Below, piece by piece: positions 50,433-62,099 of a stretch of 64,000 nt of DNA (the first letter of the stretch is position 1; each line of letters opens with the position of its first letter). Where the stretch lies: the NCBI RefSeq assembly GCF_000003855.2, contig NW_003101666.1:971129-1035128 (forward strand). Direction: 5' to 3'. Origin of the DNA: Blastomyces gilchristii SLH14081. Taxonomy: Eukaryota; Ascomycota; Eurotiomycetes; Onygenales; Ajellomycetaceae. The notes below the pieces were generated by a model. The model saw nothing but the letters and a program-made list of their open reading frames with translations, had not been told where the DNA came from and did no database searches. The translations under genes and the position numbers were made by a program.

Positions 50433-50442
50433 AATCAGATAA
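50433..50442 (+). promoter_or_regulatory. Putative iron-GATA (SreA/SRE1-type) site 1
   Basis: AATCAGATAA matches RATCWGATAA, the site bound by the iron-responsive GATA repressor of Onygenales and Aspergillus. It lies about 290 bases upstream of the methyltransferase start. A TTATC 5 bases away forms an inverted pair TTATC-AATCA-GATAA. Confidence 0.4.
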
Positions 50443-50488
50443 ATGGATCTTGGCAGGGCGCTAGAGCCGCTAGTGATAAAATCTAATC

Positions 50489-50498
50489 TTATCAGATT
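50489..50498 (-). promoter_or_regulatory. Putative iron-GATA (SreA/SRE1-type) site 2
   Basis: TTATCAGATT on the plus strand is AATCTGATAA on the minus strand, again RATCWGATAA. A further GATAA lies at 50475-50479. Confidence 0.4.
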
Positions 50499-52141
50499 GA
50501 TTAGGCCCGGGACGTCAAACCTTAAGCATATTGTTCCGGGCCCGGCCACGAATCCTTCTCGTCATGAGCCCGCTGAACAAGGAATTGGCCAGGGACAGGT
50601 CCTGTTTGAGAGCAGGGTCGGTGGGCTGAGGGACAGTGTTCGCCTCGGTTAGCTATTTGCTACACCCACCCAAACCCTAGTAGATTGAGCAAGAGTTAGG
50701 TATTATATCCCGCGATTTCAAGCACCCTTGTTCCACACTCTTTTTTCAATGGAGACTGTCCGTGATACATCCCCACTAGCTGTCTTGGACAGGTAATGGC
50801 CGAGTGGCGTGAGAATGCTCTCTCTCGTTCCTACCCCGCCAACCCCACCTCAAACCCTCAATGAGGGCATCTTACTGGATACTTACTGGATCTGGAAAGA
50901 TTGGAAAGATGGGCCTGCGCTAGAATTAGACGGAAGAAAATGGACAATTCAACGGCGGCAGCACGACAAGGCGGAGCATATTCTGAAATACGTCGACACT
51001 GATACTGGAGACATTTGTCGGTTTAGTTACCTGGGATATATTTTCGTTACCAGGTAAGGAGGACCCATGGGAGAAAACTTCTGGCATACCCATACCATGG
51101 TTGGACGAGGAAAAGCAAAGATCCCGCTAATGGTAACGCTACCTAGTTCCGTTGGGGGGTTGAGCCTTAAGGATTGGGCCGAGAAGGGCTATCGGGAAAC
51201 TTACTTGGCAAGACAATCGGAGCAAAAGCCGACAAATGGTACGAACATATTCGGATAATATATGGATACCCCTCACGTCCCCTTCCGTTTTTAAATCAGC
51301 ATTAGTATGATACAATTGAATGGGAAATCTCCAAATAGCTGTGCGGTGGGATATTACAGGTAGTAGTGAATGTTTAATAAGGGTAGAAGATGTAAAAAGT
51401 TGTGACATGGATACTCTGACACCCGTTCCCCCTCCCATCCGCCGCTGGTAAGCGCCACTATTCTATACTATCACACCAAAGGAAGGGGGATGTTATTGTT
51501 TGAGACACTTGATTCTTCCCGAATGCCTGATCTCACATAAAATACACAGTATCGTTGAGTAATCTCCCTATCCTAGTTGGGAGATTGAGAGTGTCCTAAT
51601 AATTTTCCTCATCGGTGTTGAGAGCAGTTCAGAGGTTACTAGGGCAATAAGGTCACTAAGCAATGCCCAGGGTTGAAGCACCAATTAAGTTAAATACTGT
51701 CAGCTCATTTAGTACATTGGTCCAAGATATCAAATAATTACTTTTCAAGATGAACATAGCCTCGGCGGGGAACGGCAATATTGGCATGTCGTCTGAAGTT
51801 AAGTCGAACGATCTTGAATGGGACGTATATATAGGGGCAACCAGCAACCAACTGCCCTGCCTCCAATAAAACAAGATTGTAATATGCAATAGATTCATGC
51901 ATATATGAGACCGAGAAAACAAGAACCCAGAGTAAAAAAAAGGTGCCAAATCAGTCTGGCCAAGCCGATGCGAGGTAATTAAGTTGGAAATGGAAAATTA
52001 AGTCGACGGACCTCCATTCAATAAAAGAAACTAGCTCAAAAGCCATAAAACGAGATTTGTCGGTGAGGGGGGGAATATTGAATCCCTCCATCAATCATTA
52101 AGAAAACTTCATCTTCTGAGATTTCGAGACTGCCATCACGT

Positions 52142-55100
52142 CTAAATCTCAAGATCATCCATGCTAGTCGACGAGGAATTCGTCCTCTCCAGCGTCAAGG
52201 GTGAGGTGGTACATGAGATGGGATAGGGAACTGATATCTCCTTAGTCTTCTTACATATCCACGTTGACGCATACATATTTACTCTGCTCATTAACCGCCG
52301 TTAGTATCATCAACAGCCACGTGGGAATGTAAAATTGTTGCGGTAGCGAGTCGTTGACGAAACACTCACCGATCAATGCACGAGCCAGGAAATCTAGCAC
52401 CAACGCGTCGTGCAGTGAAGCCATTCTCTTCGAAATTCTTGATATACCAAGGTTGAATCGAGGCTGAGCGAAGTAGGATTCGGCCACCCATTTTCAGGGA
52501 GTTATTGAGAGCCTGTGCCTGCTTCGACGCATCCTCTTTTGCCGGATCGAACCAATCCATTGAGTCCATCACCTATATAAGTACGTAAAATTAGTACTTC
52601 AGGAAATTTTACGGAATGGGTTTTCGTGGCACGCGATTCAAATAGCCAACTTACCACCGCGATCGTTAGAGTTCCTGGTGTGATTCTCTCAATTACCTCG
52701 TTGATCTCGTCAGTGTGGATTCGAAGCCCATCAAAGGCATTTGGTGTAGAGAGCTTCACGTGAGCTTTGGGAGTTAGGTAACTCGGATGGCATCTGTTTA
52801 ATGTTTGGTTCAGTAATTTTGTTTCTCCATTTAGGCGTTATTCGTTGCGGGGATTCGTTCCTACCTTCTCGAATATCGCCCTTGTAGGCAAAGGTAATAG
52901 AAGTAGTTATCGTTGCTAATCAGAGTGTCCTTGACAACGGGATCCAAGGTATTTACAACATATTCCCAGATAGCCTTGCCGCTAACTTCGGTATCCTTTT
53001 TCACACCCCCAGCGAGCCCGCTTCGCTCCAGAAAATCAGTGATTATCATGTTCCTCTGCGCAGCCGGAACTCCAGCAGCTTTCCATGCGAACCATTCTGT
53101 ACAAACCACGCCCCAATGTAGTGGCTTACTCATTAAAACACGGCGGATTCGGGGCCATATCTGGCGCTGTTCTTCCAATGTTTGCGCTTCGCAGAGCTTC
53201 TTCACTTCCCCTGAAAGTCCGAAAATTGTAAATAGGCAACGGACCATCTTTAGAGCGTATCTAGAACCTCCAGTCTCATATAGGCCCACACCAGACTGTG
53301 AGCTAATAGTATCGGAGTGATCCAACCAGTATTGGAATGCATGGCTAGACAAGTGAGGGCTGAGATGCGAAACCAGCAATTCTCTGAAGTTAGGATGTTT
53401 GCCCTCTCCAAATATCTTCCAGAAATCGCGGTAACCCAGCGCGGTATAACTCGCCACCTTCAACTCAAGCAGGTGGTTTTGGGTAGGATTAAGGTCGACC
53501 GCGTGTACTCTTCGGGGGTTATATTGTAAATAGTCGAGGATGTTGTCCCCCGCACTCGTTATTGCCAGGATAATATCGTCACTGCCAATATTTAATAAAC
53601 GATGGTCCACGCGCGGATCCTCCCACGTGAATGCGTAGATATATTCATTCCCGAATTGGGTGTGTTTGGTTAACATTTCGTTATAATATATCCGCCAGTG
53701 GTGGTTTTGATAGAATGAGGAAGGCAGGGGCAAATTCGCACTTAGGTTGATGACGGCCGATTCGTAAGCTTTGGATCTGATTTCAGCAACCTGCCGCTCC
53801 ATTGCTTTCGACACTTCTTGGCGGCGCTTTGCCGGAGAAAGGTAAGGGGATTCTGTGTAGGCTGCATCGAGTTTCTCAACTATTTCTTTGCTGCTAGGGT
53901 TTTGCTGGTTGTCATATATTTCCTTTTGGCATCCGATGAAAATATAGTATGGAATACCACCGAGAAGATAGTTCCTTGCGCTAGCCGATATCACTGTGCC
54001 AAATCGATATTCGAGATAATCCCTGCGAGCACCGTCTAGTCCAACGCGATCTGCATCAAACCACGCTCGCCAAAATGCTCTTCCGACCCAGTTTACATGT
54101 CGATTGAATACTCCACCAGTGTAGTTTCGAGACGTCAGGTCGACGATGCTTTGCACTAGCCAACTATTAAAAACCGAGTGTATGACTTGTGGTTTTAGCA
54201 ACGTACCATAAAAGTCGCATACGCCAATGGTTCCGGAGGGGCTCAATAAAGATGTAGAAGAGTCCACAACACTGTAATAATCTAGGCATCCAGGAATATA
54301 TCGGGTAAAAATTCGTTCCCTTTCACGGTAATGTTAGAATAGAAGATATACCGGGTATCATCGACAGGCTGTAGCTCATTGTCACTAGATCCGCCTTGCC
54401 AGTTTTTTCTGGATGTGACTTGCTATCAGAATTGACAAGCTCATCACCTGTGCGGTTCGGAAGGCGAAACTCCCGCGCATCTTGGCAGACAACGGAAACA
54501 TTCTTCCAGCCAAGTCGTGTGAATCTCTGACGAGCAATCTCGCATAGTGAGGGTGAGAGGTAGACGAGGTAGACGTGAGCAAAAAAGGATTCCACGGGAA
54601 GAAAAGCTGCCATTGCCTCGATATTGTATCTAACTATTTTGTCAAAATGGAAGCTCGAATGTTAAACCAGGCAAACGAAGTCGGACATACCCGGTACCTC
54701 CACCGACCTGGTTTGTCAGTAAATATTTCGCTAGATTTGACCATACTTCGTGACACAGTACTTACATCAACCCATATCGGCTTCTGTGATTGCCTCTGTT
54801 TCTTTCCCTGCTTGTACTTCAATGGCGCTGCTAATAGGCCCAGCATATCCTCACGGCCTCGAAGGAGTCGTTTCCGAGTTGCATCGTATACCGCAGCCTA
54901 TTGCACAATTGAGATACACGAAAGCAAAGCAATGGGGGCGGTGAAGTCCCCCCCATACCTGAGTCTTGTAGAAACTCTCCAGAGCAAGCTGCTGGCCGCC
55001 TTCGCCGTAGGATTCATGTGGCTTCACAAAACTTGCATAGAAGAACTTTAGATAGGTGTAGATAGTGCTATCGTGTTTCAGCTTTGGTTTGCGCAAAACA

Positions 55101-55216
55101 AACAGAAGCACGGAAGGAACAACGGCGACGACAAACACTGCAGCAACTACAGTCTGTAGGTGAGGAAGACCCCAGCCATTGCAGCCGGAGTCAGAGAAGG
55201 ACGCCACTGTAGACAT
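52142..55216 (-). CDS. BTA1: Betaine lipid (DGTS) synthase
   Basis: Makes diacylglyceryl-trimethylhomoserine from diacylglycerol and S-adenosylmethionine, replacing phospholipids when phosphate is short. Nine exons (55216-54959, 54897-54766, 54707-54691, 54629-54352, 54281-54207, 54155-52865, 52793-52655, 52572-52370, 52283-52142) join in phase to 844 residues. A membrane helix lies near residues 20-41 (VVAAVFVVAVVPSVLLFVL). The N-terminal methyltransferase half (BtaB-like) has IWVDVGGGTGYNIEAM, with the glycine loop encoded by a 17-base microexon, then SYSLSMIPDYYSVVDSS. The C-terminal half (BtaA-like, DUF3419) has FTWEDPRVDHRLLNIGSDD, ITSAGDNILDYL, HAVDLNPTQNHLLELK, NDNYFYYLCLQGRY and VVMDSMDWFDP. 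The BtaB-BtaA order matches fungal Bta1. A 51-base intron (54156-54206) has no in-frame stop. Confidence 0.95.
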
Positions 55217-55594
55217 GCTTGATGTCTCTGGAGAAATCAGTTGAGATCTAACAGGAATGAGATGAGAAAAGAGATACAGCGTTCTCCCTCAACAGTGTAT
55301 ATATTGGGGAGGGGCACAGGTGTAGTTCTGACCCCTCATCTACACGCCTCTCGATAACAATAGAACCTGATAACTATGGTCCTATCAAGACCACACACAT
55401 GGGGTCAGGTTCCCCTGTTGCGTTATTAGCGCACCGTGGCCCGTGTTGGTTCCAGATATGGCCACGCCAGAGTGCTAAAATTGAGTAATATCGACACTCG
55501 GGCCATGGTTGACTTGTAGGTCCTATTCATGATTGTAGACAGAGTGTCGTAGCCTTCAATTCATCCATCGTGGAAATTGTACCGGAAATCACCC

Positions 55595-55600
55595 CACGTG
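55595..55600. promoter_or_regulatory. CACGTG box upstream of BTA1
   Basis: CACGTG, the core site of the phosphate-starvation regulators Pho4/NUC-1, lies 379 bases upstream of the BTA1 start. BTA1 is known to respond to phosphate starvation in Neurospora. A single 6-mer is weak evidence. Confidence 0.35.
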
Positions 55601-56275
55601 GTTTTGGCAATCTTGGCCCTGATATCCAAACCCAACGGTGCCTGTCGAATGAGAGCCTATATCGCCAACATGTGCGGGGCAAAGTCTTTTGAACATTGCA
55701 TTTGGAAAAGTCTAGTGTTCTGCGGGTGAATGGCTCTACCGCAAGACACTGTATGTTCCATTGAACCGCCGCTTGAAGTGCGGACACAACCCCATCATCC
55801 TCGCTAGGTAGCTTGGAGAGGGACCGGACGGTGAGCTTCGGCCAATAAAAAGGCAGATATTTAACACGACACGATCTAGCTCTAGTATACATAACGCAGA
55901 CGACCAGAAGGCCATATGGTTCCTCACTGTGGATCATTGTTTGGTGGCGCTTGGATTTGCAGCATCAGATAACCTCTTCTTTGCTCATTATTGTCCTCCA
56001 TAGTTAGAATCCCTTCTACCGTCTCAATACAAGCAAGCCCCAGGCAAGAAGGTAAACGCCCAAATATCAGTCTAACTCAATTGGGAGGATTAGTCAGTTA
56101 TGACAAATCTTACCGGTTGACAGCTAGTACGGCAGTCTATAGTGACAAATGTGTCAAATGATTGTATTAGCAATCAAGATCTCCTCATTGGAGGTTGTAT
56201 GAAATAATGACCCAACATCAGTGGAGGACTCTTGACCTGAGACAGTCTCCTACACAGTGTATATACTCAGAGTCT

Positions 56276-56495
56276 TCAGAGGAATCTATATTCAGGGGTC
56301 TCTATGCTCAGGGGTCTCTATACCCAGGGGCTCTATACACAGAGGTCCTCTACCCAGAGGGCCTCTATACCTTGCGGGCTCTATACACGGGGCTCTATAC
56401 CCAGGGGGTTCTATACACAGGGGAACTTATCTATATACCTGAGGGCCTCTATACCCAGGGGCCAGGGCGGGGGCCGCGGGGGGCTCTATACACCT
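56276..56495 (+). repeat. GGG-CTCTATAC minisatellite
   Basis: About ten degenerate units of 17-26 bp built on CAGGGG.CTCTATACMC, ending in a G-rich stretch (GGGGCCAGGGCGGGGGCCGC). All three forward frames are open for part of it, as expected for a repeat. Confidence 0.85.
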
Positions 56496-58204
56496 GAGAG
56501 GATGAGAGCTCATAGTCTGAAAGCCAAGACTGACAAAACCATATGTAGTAATATACTAACTACATTAGGACTAGTGTAATTGGTGTGTGATTATAAAATC
56601 AGTATTATGTGGAATTAAGCCTTTACACACATGCGTCACCTTTCACTGCCGTAATGTAATATCTTCCAACATTTCCTTCTCTATACAGAGTACTTATTAA
56701 ATACTTAAGAGCAAACCATTTTCTGTTTATATTATATTTCTCAAACCTGTTTGCTGTTCCTGATTTCTCCGCCACTCCACACAACCAGCTGCCACTTAAT
56801 TTAGTAGCTACCCCGTCAAATAACGAGATAAGTAGTCAATTAACAATCCAGAAACCATACCTCAACCTCAAAACCCATGTTCCCACGACTCTATTGTTCC
56901 TAGAACTGAGTCCCAGGAGCCAGCCAACCCAGGATCCCTCGCAAACTTCAGTTGCCATTCCATTTTTGAAAAAAAAAAGAAAAGAAAAGAAAAAAGACGA
57001 TCCCAACTGATCGAACGAGAAATATCAGCTTTCCAGGGTGGCCAGCAAGAAGGGAAGCCCGTATTGCTCTATTGTGAGATGACTACGGAGGAGGGAGGTG
57101 GGAAAAATAAAATCAGACGAAGAAACAGGAGAGAAACTCCTATACGATATTGCTATTCGATTCCTTTTACTGGGATGGATACTCATGTTGATGTGTTCTA
57201 CGCTTCTCACACATGTCAATAATGGCCTGAAGTTGGCCTCAAGTTAGCCTCAAGTTGACCTAAGGGGATCGATTTATAGGCCCTTTTTTTCCCGAGAAAT
57301 ATCATAGTTTATTACGTGCAGCCTACTACCTAAGTATCCATCCAGGTGCTCATTTACTCTGCGATATTGGTATAGGGCGTCTTATCCAAAAGAAACAAAG
57401 AACCGTGCGTTGGCTGGAAAAAAGTCAATGGTGAAGTACGTGTACATATATATGCCGAAATTATAGATATGCGCTGTACTATATATGAATGCTTCGAGAG
57501 GAGTGAGAAGAGAGAAACTGAAGAGGCCCAAAAAATGTCGCACCTACATACCCAACCACATAAACGGGGCTCCGAACACCTAATCCAAGAAAAGGAAAAG
57601 AAAAGAAGGCAAGCAACCGAGTTCAACACGCGGCTGGAGTATGGCCTACCTCACGATAACATGTAAATCGGAGAGGGGTTCGCTGCGGAATCTTGGGAAT
57701 ATTTTGCATCACAGATGTTATCAAATCAGGGCGGCGTTTGGCTAGTGAAAGCTGAAAAGCATTGTACTACAATGCTCAGATTCCCAATTTGCTCGTTAAA
57801 CCCACCGTAATCATTCTCTCAAGGCGTCCTTGAGCCTTGGATCTTTCGTGAAAAATGGGATTTTAACCTTCAGGGACGGTCATCGGCTATCGAGAAGGGG
57901 AGATGTTCAATTCGACCTTCTCATTCTTCAGCAACGTGGAGGCGATCTCCAGATATAGGCCGAGGAATTCCAATGGTCAGTCATGCGCCTCATTTCACAT
58001 CTAGTATTCGGTTTGATTTTATTGATCATCACGTAATGTCCTCCCTTCCAGCTCAATCCTCCTCTGACGATGAATCTAAACACGCAGAAGACCCATCCGG
58101 TGGCTGCGATTCACCTGTAGGAGTTCCTTTTCCGTATAACTTAAGGGAGTTATTCGTCCCCACGACTGCCCAAGCAAGGACCGCGACGTCACGGATGGTA
58201 TCCA

Positions 58205-59507
58205 TCAGCTCCCCCTTTTCAGACCCAGTGGGGGAGCGTGGTATTGGCAATGGTTGCTGGCCGCCGGGGTTGCACTGTAGCGCTGAGACTGTAGAATCAG
58301 TGGCCCAAGGAGATGCGAAGAGGCAATTTTTGCGTGGACTGGGTAGCCGGGTTTTTCAAAAGGCGGTGGAATAGGTGCAAGTGCGCGCCGCAGTATAACT
58401 ACCAGGCCGTCGGAGGAACAGGATACTACTGCTTCAACTTCTATTCGTTGCCCGTTATTGTTGGTGGTGGTGGTGGTGCGCGGTTGGATGTTGGTCCTTG
58501 ACCGTGATAAGTCGGTGTTCGTTGTGATATTGCATTTATCCAAGGGATTTTGTGAGTCCAGGCAATCTTCATACTGCATTTCATCGTCATCCTCCTCCTC
58601 GTCTTGGTCTTGGCATTCGCTTCCATAGCCGGTGCGGTCTCCCGTGCCATTGTCATCTTGCAATGGATTTCGAAAGCAGAACCGGAGATACGCAACCGTA
58701 TCATTCGACTTCGCACTTTCAATACATCTAACCGCCCCATGCAAACAACATTCCTCTATGCAATAGTAAAAACTCTTGGAAACGAGATCCGCGGGTCTCA
58801 ATCCAAGGACATTGGCTACACCTCTTGTCGCGTAGATAATGTTTGAAGATCTGGTAAATCGGTTTAGGAATAAGGCCGCGCGCGGTTCATGAGACGGGCT
58901 CCGCGGGACTCGTGAAAATTTGCTCGAAATGTATGCAAGCATATTATATCGTGGATCGAACTGTGATTGGGAGAATAACCGCCTGACAACTGGAGCGTCG
59001 GTTGCCCTCTCTTTTTGTGTGTCCAATTTTCAGTTTCCATGGCATGCCTCGAAACATATGTCCTACAAAGATAATCCAGGGCATGTATCTACTCACTTTG
59101 ATGACTCCTTGATCCCCTCTTGTAGATGCTAGTACTTGCTACTAAAACATCATAAACCACGTTAAACACGCATTCAACCCCAACCCAGTAACCAAGCTGA
59201 TGCTTGATCTGGAAATAACTCAACCCAGCGGCCATGTCGTGACTGACACTCTGGGAATGGATCTGCCTTGCGAACGAGAGCTCATCCGGATGGAGGAAAT
59301 CCCATAGGGATTTATTAACCACTTCATTGGAGTCGTAGCCGAGTATATCCTCAATGGAACCAGAGGTATATTTTATACAAGCAGCCGGCGTCAGATCTAG
59401 AGTTATATGTCAGTCATACATATCTACAACATGTTCAAGGACAGAGGAAATTGAAATTGAACGGAAGGTAAGAACTTGCCGAGAATTGAGATAAATGTAA
59501 TTTCCAT
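58205..59507 (-). CDS. LOV/PAS-fold sensor protein
   Basis: Three exons (59507-59480, 59396-59097, 58989-58205) give 370 residues. The 28-base first exon encodes MEITFISIL and joins DLTPAACIKYTSGSIEDILGYDSNEV, the start of a PAS domain of the type found in many filamentous fungi. The first intron must use a GC donor (GCAAGT), the only junction that keeps phase. The PAS core continues LWDFLHPDELSFARQIHSQS and WVGVECVFNVVYDVLVASTSIYKRG. A second PAS-like part follows in exon 3 (YATRGVANVLGLRPADLVSKSFYYCI, then an acidic DEEEDDDE loop and VEAVVSCSSDGLVVILRRA). No GXNCRFLQ flavin cysteine motif is seen, so it is a PAS rather than a photoactive LOV domain. Function unknown; probably signalling or transcriptional co-regulation. 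Confidence 0.8.
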
Positions 59508-62099
59508 ACTGGCCGATTGAAATAAAGACAAATGGTCGAAATCGCAGGGTGTGTTCACAAAGCGACGGGCACACGGCCTTGAAGCGAATACCCCACAATT
59601 ACTGAATCGAAACGCTCGCCCAACTCTGATTTGATATATTTGACCTCCTCCTTTTGGGCAAACTGTTATTTATCTCTAAAGGGCCAGCGGAAGCAAATTC
59701 CCGTCGGCCAAAAGAACTCTGATGTCTCGGAATTTCTGATCTATCCATGGAGTTAGCAAGGAATTGATAAATCCAGTGCATACAGCCGAGGTAGGGTCTG
59801 GAGTCTAGGGTTTTCGGGGTTCCTGGGGCTCGAACTTTGCATGAAACACAATACCCCTAACAGTAATAATAAGTAGTAAATAAAATTGGGTTCCTTTTTC
59901 TCAAAGTCGACAATCGGCAAAGAGGGCATGGAGCCTTGAAGTAGTATGTTGCAGCCTATTTCATACTTTTTGCTACGCTTCTTCAGAGAGCAGAGCAGTC
60001 GGATAGTGGAGGGATGACTGAAGAAATGGGCACTGCATAAAAGTTAAATAAGAAATCCAATACAAGGGAAGAGATTGTCCAAGAAACAATAGTGCGCCCT
60101 TCCCAACGCCCATGAACCAGCTATATTAAACATATTGAACTCCCGCCTGGTGCCGCACGCACAGAGAAAACCAAAAACACGAACCTCTCCCTTCCCCTTC
60201 TTCACCCCAAAGCAAGGGCGTCAGTTACTGGTTCACAGTCGGGGGCTCTCACATCCCAAAAGAGCAATGATTTAATCTTGCATGTGGCCCCATGAGATGC
60301 ATTAGGCCCGTCTTAGCATCTTATAGTGTGTTAGATGGGATGATAGGCCTGGGGCGATCCCCTATGCGGGTTAGGCGATTGACAGCGATCACCAGGCATC
60401 CAGGGACCAGGAGAAGCGGGGCTGCAGCTGCAGTTGTTGGAGGACAATTATGCACTCTCTTCCTTCAGCTAATTGTGATAGGCGGGGTTGAGGAATCCCC
60501 TTTGATTGACTGCAAAAAGGTTTTGAATACATTATTGGGTCGGGAACAGTAGTTACCGAGTTGTCTTCTTCGCCTGGTTGTCACACACAAACAACTACAC
60601 GGCAAATAATCATCCAGTTTCTTCTCTCAATCAATGATAAGTCAAACTGCCAGGGTCAAACTCACTGTCAAAAGCCTCCATAGGGGGACCTAACATTCAC
60701 ATTCAATTGATTCCAAAGCAGGCACCGCATAGCGCTTACAAAAACCCTCCTCTCGTCCTAAACCTCGCGTCAAAATCGCAAGTGGAGATCATATCACATG
60801 GCAGTTGGCGCCAAAAACAGCGATTTGTGGAGTCTAGACAGCGCTAGAACCGAGCTATAGGAAAGCTATCCCCAGCTGAGCTGTGCACCCAGGGGGGTGG
60901 GGAATTTCTCAGCTCTCCAAATCAACGCCTGCAGAGAGCTTCGTTGAGCTCTCTCACAATTTCAGCCAATCACTAGCCGCTTAGAGAGGTAGACGAATTT
61001 GCTCAGGACCTGCTCGAGCACCAGCACATAAATTCCGCGTTCTTGCTCAACCCCCTGACAAACGCTATCCCCATCACTCCTCCCACGTCTTTTAATACTC
61101 TTGGAAAATTGCGGGATAGTGTTTAGAGACCCCTCGCCTCTGAGGAGAAATAATTGGCGGGGCGCCTTTGGTAAAAAAAGAACTTGGCTTTGGTCTCAGA
61201 GTTGGGTTAAGACTGACGCCAGCCGTTTGCTCTCTAACATCAGTTGAACGATCCTACAATATTGATCTTGGCTCTGGGTTCGTCGGTCGTCGCCTTTCAG
61301 CCAAAACATTTGAGCGTAGGGTGATTTCCTCTGCTACTTTGTTTGTTAAAACAGGGGGGGCGCCTGTCATCCAGCCCGTTTGTAGATCCCAGGCTCAGTA
61401 CAGATTAGTAGCTGTTGTATCTTCTGTGTCTCCGTAGTATACACGAAGTGTTGGAAAAACAAGAATTCTTTGCCTTTGTTCTGTGTTGAATTTTTGGGCT
61501 TCTTTTTCTCCCTTTTCTCTTTCTGCAGTGTTAATCAGGCATAGCCAAAATACTAAAAATTAATTATGAAAACTATTGAATGGCAGTAGTCAAGCAAAGC
61601 GCGTATGTGCAAATAATATTCTAATGAATGGATGTCCGAAATCAGGCGTTTATGATGATGGTATCTAGTTGACAATGTGTAGTCCGTCCACAATTCTAAA
61701 GCATAAAATTCAAGGGTAGATCCAAGTTCTCCAAACTCCGGGAAGGGCAAAAACGATGCCAGTAACGTCGGCCAAATAAGCCACGATATGCCAATATATA
61801 AACTCCCGCTCACCCTCGAGATAATATGCCTCGAGATAAATAGGTTCCAAACGTAAAATCGACACTAAATTGACAATGCTCGAAAAATCAAACTAAAGAG
61901 AGCGCAAAGGGAAACGAGTTAGCAAAATAACAATTGGATGGATATGTCAGTTCATATCGGCATGACTAGAATTGGGTTCTTGCTTCTGATGCCAAGGATT
62001 CCAATTACTGCACCCAAAAAGCCGGTCTCCCTTCGCCCAGCGCTGCCCACGACGTGGGAGGCTTCGCGTGAGAGAAGGTGGGCATAGGGTCACTTGGAG
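59508..62099. other. Intergenic region upstream of the PAS gene
   Basis: 2.6 kb with no recognisable gene. Open frames (for example 60292-60552 and 61168-61437) are not protein-like. It should hold the promoter and 5' UTR of the PAS gene and the 3' flank of ATG15. Confidence 0.5.

Larger units (their letters stand above)
50151..52141. other. Intergenic region with a doubtful short reading frame
   Basis: 2 kb between the methyltransferase start and the BTA1 stop. The plus-strand frame 50809-51057 (ILLDTYWIWKDWKDGPALEL...) looks somewhat protein-like. After a stop that overlaps a GTAAGG donor, the same frame reopens at 51067-51258. I cannot assign it to a family. It could be a small unknown gene or chance. 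Confidence 0.35.
55217..58204. other. Gene-poor region upstream of BTA1
   Basis: 3 kb with the BTA1 promoter, a minisatellite and A-rich tracts (56969-56997). The minus-strand open frame 55527-55937 (136 codons, MIHSEEPYGLLVV...) has no recognisable domain and may be chance. No other gene is seen. Confidence 0.45.

Noticed and set aside
41740..55216. A secondary-metabolite cluster around the methyltransferase
   Set aside because: No polyketide synthase, peptide synthetase, terpene cyclase or P450 is present; the neighbours are housekeeping or lipid genes.
56195..56579. Open frames in three registers
   Set aside because: They follow the minisatellite repeat and have no independent coding signal.
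59599..59781. Minus-strand frame ending WASVSIQ as first exon of the PAS gene
   Set aside because: Its only usable donor does not join the PAS exon in phase, and the 28-base exon MEITFISIL matches family starts better.
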